From contig JBLHIH010000025.1 in assembly GCA_047616645.1 (NCBI GenBank), forward strand, positions 1 to 38,197: a stretch of 38,197 nt of DNA. Reading direction: 5' to 3'. Position numbers and translations under genes: made by a program. The notes under the pieces were generated by a model that saw nothing but the letters and a program-made list of their open reading frames with translations, made no database searches and was not told the DNA's origin. The DNA comes from JAHRVQ01 sp047616645 (GTDB lineage Bacteria > Pseudomonadota > Gammaproteobacteria > Pseudomonadales > Azotimanducaceae). Below are positions 7,923 through 15,130 of this stretch, piece by piece; position 1 is the first letter of the stretch; every line of letters starts with the position of its first letter.

Positions 7923-8639
7923 ATGATAAACCTAGAAAAAAAAGGACCGGTTTTTACCTTAACAATGGACTATGGCGAGAACCGATGGAATACGCGCTTT
8001 GTCGATGAACTGTCCATGGCCCTAGATGAGGTTGAGCGTTCTGAAGGCCCGGCAGCACTCATTACAATCGGCGGCGAAGAGAAATTCTATTCTAACGGAT
8101 TGGATCTTGAATGGTTAAGATCTCCGGCCGAAAGGTCCGATGCGGGCGACCCCACGAATTTTCACTTTATGGAACTTATGGGACGAATGATCACGATGCC
8201 GATACCAACAATCGCCGCGGTCAACGGCCATGCTTTCGGAGCAGGTTTTATGTTCGCTCTTTGTCATGACTATCGCTTGATGCGCTCAGACCGAGGTTAT
8301 ATTTGCGCAAACGAAATGCAACTAGGCATGGCAATACCCAGCCCAGAATTATCCTTGTTCAGACACAAACTTCCGGCGAACGTATTCTACGAGACCGTAC
8401 AATTGGCACGTAGGTGGTCAGGAACAGACGCGCTTGACGCAGGTATTGTCCAGCAAATTGCACCTATCGAATCCCTGTTGACGATGGCCTTGGAAAAAGC
8501 CCAAGAGTTGGCACCATTGGGTGAAAACAGAAGCGTATTCCAGCGGCAAAAAGAAAAAATGTTTGGCGAGAACGCTATCCTGAGTGATCATCACGGAGCA
8601 GCTTTCCAACTGAAGAACAAAGATCAATACACATCTTAA
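7923..8639 (+). CDS. Enoyl-CoA hydratase/isomerase family protein
   Basis: This 238-residue protein has the crotonase fold. Its two oxyanion-hole segments are visible: FYSNGLDLEWL (about residues 57-67) and VNGHAFGAGFMFAL (about 100-113), followed by CHDYRLMRSDRGYICANEMQLGM. The short length and the SNGLDL segment resemble delta3,delta2-enoyl-CoA isomerases more than classic hydratases; both handle fatty-acyl-CoA double bonds in beta-oxidation. A GGAG lies 4 bp before the ATG. About 270 bp separate it from the TauD gene; that gap contains only a short TGAACC/GGTTCA stem-loop at 7675-7694. The next gene is the small secreted ORF at 8710. Confidence 0.92.
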   Translation: MINLEKKGPVFTLTMDYGENRWNTRFVDELSMALDEVERSEGPAALITIGGEEKFYSNGLDLEWLRSPAERSDAGDPTNFHFMELMGRMITMPIPTIAAVNGHAFGAGFMFALCHDYRLMRSDRGYICANEMQLGMAIPSPELSLFRHKLPANVFYETVQLARRWSGTDALDAGIVQQIAPIESLLTMALEKAQELAPLGENRSVFQRQKEKMFGENAILSDHHGAAFQLKNKDQYTS

Positions 8640-8709
8640 AATATGTCCCTTGAAGTCGGCTTGCAATAATAATGGTTGGTACAATTTGTATTGTTAGGAG
8701 AACAAAAGA

Positions 8710-8951
8710 TTGAAACTATTAATTAAACTACTCTTGTTGGCATTCACGGTAGTAATGAGTACTTGCATCGCCAAAGCAAAAGATGTCGAGGGTCAAATAC
8801 CCTGGGATCTGACTACCCTTTATGCGTCCGCAGAAGCAAGGACGACTAAAATGATGTCCTTTTTTTTGCAAGTTTGCTTATCGCGAACAATATTGAGGAT
8901 ATCGCATTAACCCCTAGATCAAGAGACATTGTCATACTTCCACGAAAATAG
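8710..8951 (+). pseudogene. Small secreted ORF of unknown family, probably frameshifted at a T8 run
   Basis: A TTG start with AGGAG 8 bp upstream begins a clear Sec signal peptide (MKLLIKLLLLAFTVVMS...CIAKA, about 23 residues), then KDVEGQIPWDLTTLYAS. The open frame stops at 8910 after a T8 run at 8860-8867. One base more in that run would instead give ASLLIANNIEDIALTP and a stop at 8949-8951, only 14 bp before the next gene, as in a tight operon. The restored product would be about 80 residues. I do not recognise the family; WDLTTLY is reminiscent of the start of some M3 peptidases, but nothing else supports that. The frameshift is inferred from reading-frame quality alone. Confidence 0.5.
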
Positions 8952-8965
8952 AACGAGGAATCTAG

Positions 8966-9949
8966 ATGATTAACTTTGGAACATTAGGTGCGGCAAGAAT
9001 AACCCCACCCGCTTTGATTGATCCCTGTCAGAATGACGATCGGGCAAGCGTTGCACTAGTTGCGGCACGTTCAAAACAGCGGGCGGAAGCCTTTGCGAAA
9101 GAACATAACATCCCGACTGCCCTGGATGGCTATGATGAAGTTATCGCATCTAATCGGATCACAGCGATCTACAACCCACTACCTATTAACCATCATCATG
9201 AATGGACCATCAAGGCTTTACGCGCGGGAAAACACGTACTTTGTGAAAAGTCTTTTGCGAGCAACGCAAGGGAAGCAGAAGAAATGTTGGCGGTTGCTAA
9301 CGAGACAAAATTAGTACTTATGGATGCATTTCATTATCGTTATCATCCCATATTTCTCAAAGCTAAAGAGATATATGACAGTGGCATTCTGGGCAAAATA
9401 AAGTCCATTTCATCTACCTTCTCCGTACCTGTTGTCGATACCAACGACATACGTATGAATTACGAAACGGCGGGTGGAGTAACAATGGATATCGGCTGCT
9501 ATCCTTTGTCTTGGGTTCGGCATATCACGGGTTTGGAACCTGTGAGCGTTGAAGCTGTAGCCGAGGTCGGTCCCGCGAATGTTGATATATATTTGGAAAC
9601 AAAAATGCTATTTCCCGGTGGAATAGATGTCCGTACCATTGGTGATATGCGTCCAAACACAAAGTTTAAGGCTGTCATTACCGTTGAAGGTGAGCAAGGA
9701 GTAATGATCGTAAAAAACCCAATTGCGCCACAAGCTGGCAACGCAATCGACTTGGATATGAACGGCGAGATCACCACCGAAACCTTCCGTCGTAGACCAA
9801 CATACCGTTATCAATTGGACGCCTTCATTGATGCGGTTACAGAAGGCAAAACACTTTTTACCGACGCAGAAGATGCTGTGAAGCAGATGCAACTTATCGA
9901 TAAATGCTATCAGGCTGCTGGTTTGCCACTTCGGGGCTTGACTTTGTAG
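8966..9949 (+). CDS. Gfo/Idh/MocA family oxidoreductase
   Basis: This 327-residue protein has an N-terminal Rossmann segment FGTLGAARI, a second cofactor contact YNPLPINHHHEW, the catalytic-Lys motif as CEKSFASN (residues 93-100; most relatives have EKP), and the C-terminal alpha/beta domain with GGVTMDIGCYPL and its conserved GCY. Such enzymes oxidise or reduce sugars and cyclitols, or trans-dihydrodiols, with NAD(P)H. Lengths and motifs resemble the dimeric dihydrodiol dehydrogenase / xylose dehydrogenase branch. The GAGGAATCTAG sequence before the ATG is a good ribosome site. It may be cotranscribed with the small secreted ORF upstream. Confidence 0.92.
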   Translation: MINFGTLGAARITPPALIDPCQNDDRASVALVAARSKQRAEAFAKEHNIPTALDGYDEVIASNRITAIYNPLPINHHHEWTIKALRAGKHVLCEKSFASNAREAEEMLAVANETKLVLMDAFHYRYHPIFLKAKEIYDSGILGKIKSISSTFSVPVVDTNDIRMNYETAGGVTMDIGCYPLSWVRHITGLEPVSVEAVAEVGPANVDIYLETKMLFPGGIDVRTIGDMRPNTKFKAVITVEGEQGVMIVKNPIAPQAGNAIDLDMNGEITTETFRRRPTYRYQLDAFIDAVTEGKTLFTDAEDAVKQMQLIDKCYQAAGLPLRGLTL

Positions 9950-10115
9950 CACGAAAAAGCGGGATCCAAGTAAAATTGGAGAATAATTGTTAGTCTCCTA
10001 TCCATTCAACTCGGAAGAGGTAAGAATCCATATCAATGACGAAGCCAGTGATGCTGTACGTGCTCAGACACCGATTTTCCTCAGTAAAGAGACTATCAAC
10101 AGAGGAGTTTACGCA

Positions 10116-10247
10116 ATGCATACACAGGCGCGAGTTGTCATCATTAGCGGCCGTTCATTAGGCGTCAGTTTGGCATACCATCTCACTAAAGAGTGCTGGA
10201 ATGACATTCTACTTTTGGAGAAAGGTGAACTTACTAGAATCAATTAG
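10116..10247 (+). pseudogene. N-terminal remnant of an FAD-dependent oxidoreductase (DadA/dimethylglycine-dehydrogenase type)
   Basis: From ATG 10116, preceded by AGAGGAG, 43 residues read MHTQARVVIISGRSLGVSLAYHLTKE followed by DILLLEKGELT. This matches the dinucleotide-binding start of DAO-fold flavoproteins such as dimethylglycine or sarcosine dehydrogenases, which continue with SGSTWHAAG. Here the frame ends inside repeat copy C (AAT TAG from CAATTAGGGTC). The glycine motif is eroded (ISGRSLG for IGGGIxG), so decay is older than the truncation alone. The remaining 300-800 residues of such a protein are absent. The frame is open back to 9987, but the residues before 10116 do not look conserved. 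Confidence 0.78.
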
Positions 10248-10378
10248 GGTCAGCAGGATCAATTAGGGTCAGTGTGGAATTTACAAACACTTTACAATAT
10301 CACCTGGCGGAATAATCGGTAAAATGCGATAAATTGGCTAATTCTACTCTGACCCTAATTATTCTGACCTTAATTATT
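10241..10378. repeat. Dispersed palindromic GGGTC repeat, copy C
   Basis: The left edge is doubled: CAATTAGGGTCAGCAGGAT, then AATTAGGGTCAGTGTGGAAT at 10261-10280. The right arm TAATTCTACTCTGACCCTAA ends near 10359 and is followed by a decayed second copy TTCTGACCTTAATTA. The internal block ATAATCGGTAAAATGCGAT (10312-10330) matches copies B and F. The element sits exactly at the break in the flavoprotein remnant and about 80 bp before the LLM gene. Confidence 0.87.
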
Positions 10379-10457
10379 TTTAGCTACTTAACTTGATGTT
10401 CGCTGGTCCATCCATGTTATCTTTTCCTTCCAGATTCTCAATAAGGTTCGGTGAAAA

Positions 10458-11465
10458 TTGAAAATAGATGCTCCTATCAGTACTGATATGCGCAGGGTTC
10501 CAGATGAAATTCGAAGACTGGAAGCTCTGGGTTATGATGGCGCCAAAGTAGCTGAATTAGATCACAATCCCTTTCTACCTTTAACGATTGCGGCGGAGCA
10601 TTCAACAGACATAGAACTGGTGGCCTCTGTTGCAGTCGCCTTTGCTCGCAACCCCATGACGATGGCAAATCTAGCGCATGATTTAAATGCCTTCTCTAAT
10701 GGCAGATTTGTCCTCGGCCTTGGTAGCCAAGTTAAGCCTCATATCGAAAAACGTTTTGGTATGCCCTGGTATAAAGCACCAAGACAGATGAGGGAATTTA
10801 TTAACGCCATGCATGCCATTTTTGACTGTTGGTATGATGGTAAAGCACTGAATTTTGATGGGGAGTATTATCAGCATACGCTGATGCCAAAAACCTTTAC
10901 CCCACGAAATACCGAAGCGGGGAGACCTAAAATTCTTTTGTCAGCTACTGGTCCCCTAATGACCAAAGTTGCAGCAGAAACCGCAGACGGACTCATCATG
11001 CATCCATTCTCAACTGAGCGCTATATCCGGGAGATTAGTCTACCTGCAATATCAGACGGGCTCGCTAATGTTGATGTAAGCAGGGATGAATTTGAAATAG
11101 ATTTTGCTCCCATGATCGCAACTGGCGAAACCGAAGAGGATGTGAATGAGGCGATTAAGGTGGCTCGTGATCGGATAGCATTTTATGGATCAACACCTGG
11201 ATACAGAAGTGTACTCGAATTACATGGATGGGGTGAATTACAGAATGAACTCAACTTTCTAATGAAGCAACATCGCACAGAAGAAATGTCTAATTTGATC
11301 GAAGACGAAATTTTGCACACTTTTGCTATTGTCGGCGAACCTGTAGATGTGGTTGATGAGATGATTGCTCGTTACGGAAACCTAATTGACAGAAGTGGTT
11401 TCTTTGCGCCCTCACTCACAGATGAAACGATCACCGAACTCTTGCTTAAATTAAGACAATCATAA
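10458..11465 (+). CDS. LLM-class F420/flavin-dependent oxidoreductase (TIGR03617-like)
   Basis: This 335-residue luciferase-fold protein begins at a TTG: MKIDAPI is how the family starts, and no earlier ATG is available. Landmarks are LGYDGAKVAELDHNPFLPL, VAVAFARNPMTMANLAHDL, SNGRFVLGLGSQVKPHIEKRF and MPWYKAPRQMREF, a set I associate with the TIGR03617 subfamily described from mycobacteria as F420-dependent. The fold oxidises or reduces organic substrates using FMN or the deazaflavin F420; the cofactor cannot be decided from this sequence. A small membrane-protein gene follows after 5 bp, so the two are probably one transcript. It is the first of four LLM genes in the window. Confidence 0.9.
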   Translation: MKIDAPISTDMRRVPDEIRRLEALGYDGAKVAELDHNPFLPLTIAAEHSTDIELVASVAVAFARNPMTMANLAHDLNAFSNGRFVLGLGSQVKPHIEKRFGMPWYKAPRQMREFINAMHAIFDCWYDGKALNFDGEYYQHTLMPKTFTPRNTEAGRPKILLSATGPLMTKVAAETADGLIMHPFSTERYIREISLPAISDGLANVDVSRDEFEIDFAPMIATGETEEDVNEAIKVARDRIAFYGSTPGYRSVLELHGWGELQNELNFLMKQHRTEEMSNLIEDEILHTFAIVGEPVDVVDEMIARYGNLIDRSGFFAPSLTDETITELLLKLRQS

Positions 11466-11470
11466 TTGCT

Positions 11471-12109
11471 ATGGATACAAAAATGGCGAATGACACCAAG
11501 CAGCATTCCTTACTGCATCAAATTCTCTCGGAGCATCCCGCTCTTTTTATGACAGGTCTTTATTTTGCCGCATCATCAATAGGGCTTGTGTATTCGTGGG
11601 CCTTTCTGGATGGTTTTGACATCAACATATTCCATTATGCCGAGATTAGCGATTTCCTTCTGGCATCACTCAAAGAGCCGTTCACATGGCTCTTAACTTT
11701 TCTTGGGGGCCTTATGGTCACACTCGACAATGCCATGAGTCGCCGCATTGCTCAGAGAGGTCAAAGCCGTTTTTTTCAGTGGTACGCGAGCGAGCGATAC
11801 CGACAGGTCAATTATATAGTAGCAGTTGTAGGTATTATTACTTTCCTTTTAATCTACGCCAACGCCGCTGAAAAGAAAGTTCGCGAAGGTTCAGGCGACG
11901 TCGTTACAGTCCATCTAACAGATGGATCGCCTCCCAAGCAACTCATCATGCTAGCAACAACTGCAAAGTTTATATTTTTGTATGATCATGCAACTCAGCG
12001 AGTAGATATCCATCCAAATGAGAGCATCTTAATGCTTTCAGTCACCTCCTCAGGCGCATCGAAAAAGCGCCAACCAGCAGAGGATGCCATGTCAGAGATC
12101 GCTCCCTGA
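11471..12109 (+). CDS. Multi-spanning membrane protein of unknown function
   Basis: This 212-residue protein has about three predicted membrane segments: ALFMTGLYFAASSIGLVYSW (about 24-43), a second around FTWLLTFLGGLMVTL (about 71-85), and VNYIVAVVGIITFLLIYANA (about 113-132). These are followed by a soluble tail of about 80 residues that includes VVTVHLTDGSPPKQLIMLATT and a final Ser/Lys-rich stretch. I do not recognise the family. It starts 5 bp after the LLM stop codon, which implies translational linkage and perhaps a shared role. There are no metal-binding or catalytic motifs that I can name. Confidence 0.8.
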   Translation: MDTKMANDTKQHSLLHQILSEHPALFMTGLYFAASSIGLVYSWAFLDGFDINIFHYAEISDFLLASLKEPFTWLLTFLGGLMVTLDNAMSRRIAQRGQSRFFQWYASERYRQVNYIVAVVGIITFLLIYANAAEKKVREGSGDVVTVHLTDGSPPKQLIMLATTAKFIFLYDHATQRVDIHPNESILMLSVTSSGASKKRQPAEDAMSEIAP

Positions 12110-12249
12110 CCAGCACCCTATCCTGTGCGAAACCCTAATCGGACTTCCAATCATAATTGGTACCACCATAAAGCAATATAAGGATCCTGCTTCACATATT
12201 CTGATAGTCTCCTTCCATATTACGCACATAAGCTAAGCGAGAACTCACC

Positions 12250-12729
12250 ATGATCGAATACGAAAAGGTAGAGCTGGATTTTCTTGATTCGGCACCTATT
12301 AAAATTTCGTTGACCGCGGATCTCAATATTGCGCCACCTGAATTGTTTACATTATTTGAAGATCCCAATGCGTGGGAGTGGGCGACAATCAAGTCAATGC
12401 TCTGGGAGACTGAACAACCCTACGGGCGCGGAACAATCAGAACTGTAGATGTTTCGGGACAAGGTAAGATCCAGGAATACTTCCTACTCTGGGAACAAGA
12501 CCGGCGGATATGCTTTCGGTTCCAACAAGGCGAAATGAAATTGGTTTCAGCGCTTGTTGAAGACTATCAAGTCGAGGCGCTACCGGATGACCGCAGCCGT
12601 CTAACATGGAACGTTGCCATGCAACTACGGGGTTTTATCCGTATATTAACACCTATTCTTTCTGGTGTTATGAAGCGACAGTTTGCTGGCATGCTTGATA
12701 CCCTTGTCAATTCTGTGAATGAAAGATAA
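12250..12729 (+). CDS. SRPBCC family (START/polyketide-cyclase-like) protein
   Basis: This 159-residue protein has the helix-grip layout. The opening strand and short helix are ISLTADLNIAPPELFTLFEDPNAWEWA, then the central sheet with WETEQPYGRGTIRTV, EYFLLWEQDRRICFRF and SRLTWNVAMQLRG, and a long C-terminal helix ending in GMLDTLVNSVNER. The fold makes a deep hydrophobic cavity for lipids, sterols or aromatic compounds, often without a classical active site. The ATG has only a weak ribosome site. It is the last plus-strand gene before a cluster of repeat debris and the convergent mto operon. Confidence 0.87.
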   Translation: MIEYEKVELDFLDSAPIKISLTADLNIAPPELFTLFEDPNAWEWATIKSMLWETEQPYGRGTIRTVDVSGQGKIQEYFLLWEQDRRICFRFQQGEMKLVSALVEDYQVEALPDDRSRLTWNVAMQLRGFIRILTPILSGVMKRQFAGMLDTLVNSVNER

Positions 12730-12752
12730 AAGCAAATGACCCACACTCAGAA

Positions 12753-12862
12753 CAATTGAAGTCAGAAGTAATTACTCCACTAATTTTACACTGACCCTAA
12801 TTACTCCTGACCCTACTGACCCTAATTACTCTCGGGGGAAGATCACTCTGACCCCAATTACT
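12753..12862. repeat. Decayed GGGTC repeat cluster, copy D
   Basis: A degenerate left arm (AATTGAAGTCAGAAGTAATT) at about 12754-12773 faces a right arm AATTTTACACTGACCCTAAT at about 12782-12801. Three more right-arm pieces follow: CCTGACCCTACTGACCCTAATTA and, near 12843, CACTCTGACCCCAATTA. The interior is almost gone, so this looks like successive or slipped copies of the arm. Confidence 0.7.
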
Positions 12863-12983
12863 TTTAATTAAATCGTCCGTTTTAATGGGGGAGCCTCAAC
12901 TTCTTGGTTTTCTAGTCTTAGTCATTTTGATACTCCTGAACGATCATTCTCGCTCATTTAATGTATCCGCCAAACTATGGCAG

Positions 12984-13000
12984 GTTCACTCTGACCCCAC
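12984..13000. repeat. Isolated right arm of the GGGTC repeat
   Basis: TTCACTCTGACCCCAC is a lone right-arm copy 17 bp beyond the end of the di-haem peroxidase gene, on the far side of 120 bp of sequence with no gene. Confidence 0.5.
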
Positions 13001-13017
13001 AACTTGGCAATGACGTT

Positions 13018-14322
13018 TCAGCGTGCCCCACCTACATCTCCAATCTCAGCATCAAAAGCATCCAAAACCAATACCGCAACTCCATTGCCGGTCAGAGAAC
13101 GTAAAAATTCAACCAATGCCGCCTGCTCGCCAGCGGACAAGCCCAGAGGTCGAACCAAGGGACTTTGCAAATCATGCCCCACCCCACCCTGATTATAAAA
13201 AGCCACCACATCAGCCAAACTAGACAATCCACCGCTATGCATATATGGCGCAGTCAACTCAATATTCCTCAAAGACGAGGTCCTATACTTCCAACGATCC
13301 TTAGGATCTAAAGTAATCTCATAACGCCCTACATCATTCGGTTTTTCTTCTCCAACACTATCTATAACAGATTGCCTCATATACGCCGTCACGCCAGGCG
13401 CAAGTTGCACTTCAACCAAATCCTTTTCTCGTGAGGCATGCTCGTGCAAGATAACGCCATCTAACATAGACTCCGCATAACCAATGCCTGTGCTGTGGAG
13501 TAAATTATCAGTAAACAAAGCATCCTTCTCACCAATAAGATGACAACTACTACAGGCGGCCTTACCCGTAAACAACTTAAAACCAGCTACTTGCTGCTCG
13601 GTTAATGCACTCTCATTCTTTCCGTAATGCCATCGATCAAATGCCGAATCACCTGCTAACAATGTCCTCTCATATTGACCAATCGCTTCGCCAATATTAA
13701 GCATATTAGCTTGTTCTGAAAATGCCTTATCGAACAAACCATCATAGTCGTCTAAGGATTTAATTGTCTCGATGACATAACCAACAGAAGGGTTATTCAT
13801 TTCATTTTCGGCGAGCAGTGGTGACCATACCTGTTGCTCCAAAGTGGTTTCCCTGGAATCTGCAAACAGGCGTGTATAGTAAGCTACGTTCAGAATAGTT
13901 GGCGCATTACGCTGCAAACTTCGCCCATTCGATCCGATCGGCCTTTGCAACTCATTACTGGTAAAGCCCTGCTCTGGCACATGGCACATTGCGCAAGACA
14001 TGGTCTTATTGCGGGACAAGCGCCTGTCATAAAACAGCTTTCTGCCTAGGGCAATTTTATTAGAATTGGGCTTCTTGCCTATAGATGACGGCAACTTAGG
14101 TAGCCCAAGCTGTTTGACTGTCGCTATTTCAACTAGCTTAGCGGGCTTCCCTTTACGCATGGCAAGGCTTAATGAATCTGTTTGATAATCGGCGGAGCCA
14201 TAACCTTGTTTATAATCACCTGGAGCTAAGCGCAGCTTTTCCTCTGCAGAAACCAAGGTGGAACCCAAACATAGGAGTATGCATAGACTGGTTAGCTGAG
14301 CGCCTAGTCCATGGAAGACCAT
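13018..14322 (-). CDS. Di-haem cytochrome c peroxidase / MauG-like protein of the mto operon
   Basis: This 434-residue secreted protein has a signal peptide (about 25 residues, ending LVSAEE) and two c-type haem-binding motifs, CAMCH (110-114) and CSSCH (257-261), spaced as in bacterial di-haem peroxidases and MauG. GRKLFYDRRLSRNKTMSC is the usual lead-in to the first haem; APYMHSGGLSSL is the conserved C-terminal segment. In characterised mtoX clusters a MauG-like protein is found beside SCO and methanethiol oxidase and is thought to help mature the enzyme; removal of the H2O2 by-product is another possible role. It starts about 4 bp after the SCO stop, so it is translationally coupled. A TTG one codon earlier is an alternative start. 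Confidence 0.93.
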   Translation of the reverse strand: MVFHGLGAQLTSLCILLCLGSTLVSAEEKLRLAPGDYKQGYGSADYQTDSLSLAMRKGKPAKLVEIATVKQLGLPKLPSSIGKKPNSNKIALGRKLFYDRRLSRNKTMSCAMCHVPEQGFTSNELQRPIGSNGRSLQRNAPTILNVAYYTRLFADSRETTLEQQVWSPLLAENEMNNPSVGYVIETIKSLDDYDGLFDKAFSEQANMLNIGEAIGQYERTLLAGDSAFDRWHYGKNESALTEQQVAGFKLFTGKAACSSCHLIGEKDALFTDNLLHSTGIGYAESMLDGVILHEHASREKDLVEVQLAPGVTAYMRQSVIDSVGEEKPNDVGRYEITLDPKDRWKYRTSSLRNIELTAPYMHSGGLSSLADVVAFYNQGGVGHDLQSPLVRPLGLSAGEQAALVEFLRSLTGNGVAVLVLDAFDAEIGDVGGAR

Positions 14323-14326
14323 CAAT

Positions 14327-15115
14327 TTATTTGCTACTTAACTCTTTGTTAAACTCTAAGCTTACCTCTGAACTTACCTCTAAACTTACCTCTGATCCTA
14401 CTTTAGAAAGTATGCCCTCTTCCATCAACAAGGTTTTGACATCGTTGATAAGAATGTCCGGGTGCAGAAACGACAGGTTATAAATATTTCGAACTTGTCT
14501 TTCTTTGTCAATCAGATATACGCGCAAGATATGTGAGAACTTCGTCCGTTGATCGCTTGACTCTATAGGGTCTGCCACAATGGTTTGTTGATAGGCATCT
14601 AGAATAGGAGCAATTGCTGTTTCGGATTCTGAGGTAAGAAAATGCCAGTCCATGTCAGAGCCACCGGCAATAGACTCACCATATTCTTTCATCACGTCTG
14701 GTGTATCGAAACGAGGGTCGAAGCTCAGCGTTAGCATGCGTACTTTGCTTGCGATCTCGGGCTCTTTTTCTAATTTACTACCCATGGTATATAGAACCAT
14801 GGTAGACAGTGGGCATCCGTTAACATCATCACAGGTGCGAAAGATAAAACTGAGCAAGGTGACTTTTCCCTCCATCAGTTTCGCTAACGATTGCGGCTTA
14901 CCGTCTTCGTCTAATACTTCGCCATCTTGGGCTAGCCAGATAGCGGGTAGTTCATAACTGCCCGCAGCAGGCGCTTCAAAGCTGAGTTTGCCCCAGCCAG
15001 GCGCTAAAAAGACACCTTCTCTGCCAGGGATGTCATCCGATTGAGCATGAGCAAAACCGCCCTGCACTAAAAGTAGAGCGGTTATTAACGTTCGAATAAC
15101 GAAAAACTTAAGCAT
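14327..15115 (-). CDS. SCO1/SenC-type copper chaperone of the mto operon
   Basis: This 262-residue exported protein has a thioredoxin-like SCO domain after a signal peptide (MLKFFVIRTLITALLLVQGG...HAQ). The copper-binding pair is CDDVNGC at 95-101 followed by Pro, a CX5CP variant of the usual CX3CP. The His ligand is in TKFSHILRVYLID (about 195). The role suggested by mtoX clusters is delivery of copper to methanethiol oxidase. The C-terminus ends in an acidic, serine-rich tail made by a 12-bp tandem repeat. The gene begins 15 bp after the mtoX stop and ends 4 bp before the peroxidase start. Confidence 0.92.
   Translation of the reverse strand: MLKFFVIRTLITALLLVQGGFAHAQSDDIPGREGVFLAPGWGKLSFEAPAAGSYELPAIWLAQDGEVLDEDGKPQSLAKLMEGKVTLLSFIFRTCDDVNGCPLSTMVLYTMGSKLEKEPEIASKVRMLTLSFDPRFDTPDVMKEYGESIAGGSDMDWHFLTSESETAIAPILDAYQQTIVADPIESSDQRTKFSHILRVYLIDKERQVRNIYNLSFLHPDILINDVKTLLMEEGILSKVGSEVSLEVSSEVSLEFNKELSSK
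14357..14392. repeat. 12-bp tandem repeat (three units) in the SCO gene tail
   Basis: On the plus strand the unit is TAAGCTTACCTC, then TGAACTTACCTC, then TAAACTTACCTC. In the minus-strand gene each unit gives EVS plus L or S. Because the unit is a multiple of three, gain or loss of units would not shift the frame. Confidence 0.85.
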
Positions 15116-15130
15116 CAACTAATAACCTAC

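Noticed and set aside
8710..8910. Calling the small secreted ORF an oligopeptidase F fragment from WDLTTLY
   Set aside because: One short motif is not enough, and M3 enzymes of this type usually lack this kind of signal peptide.
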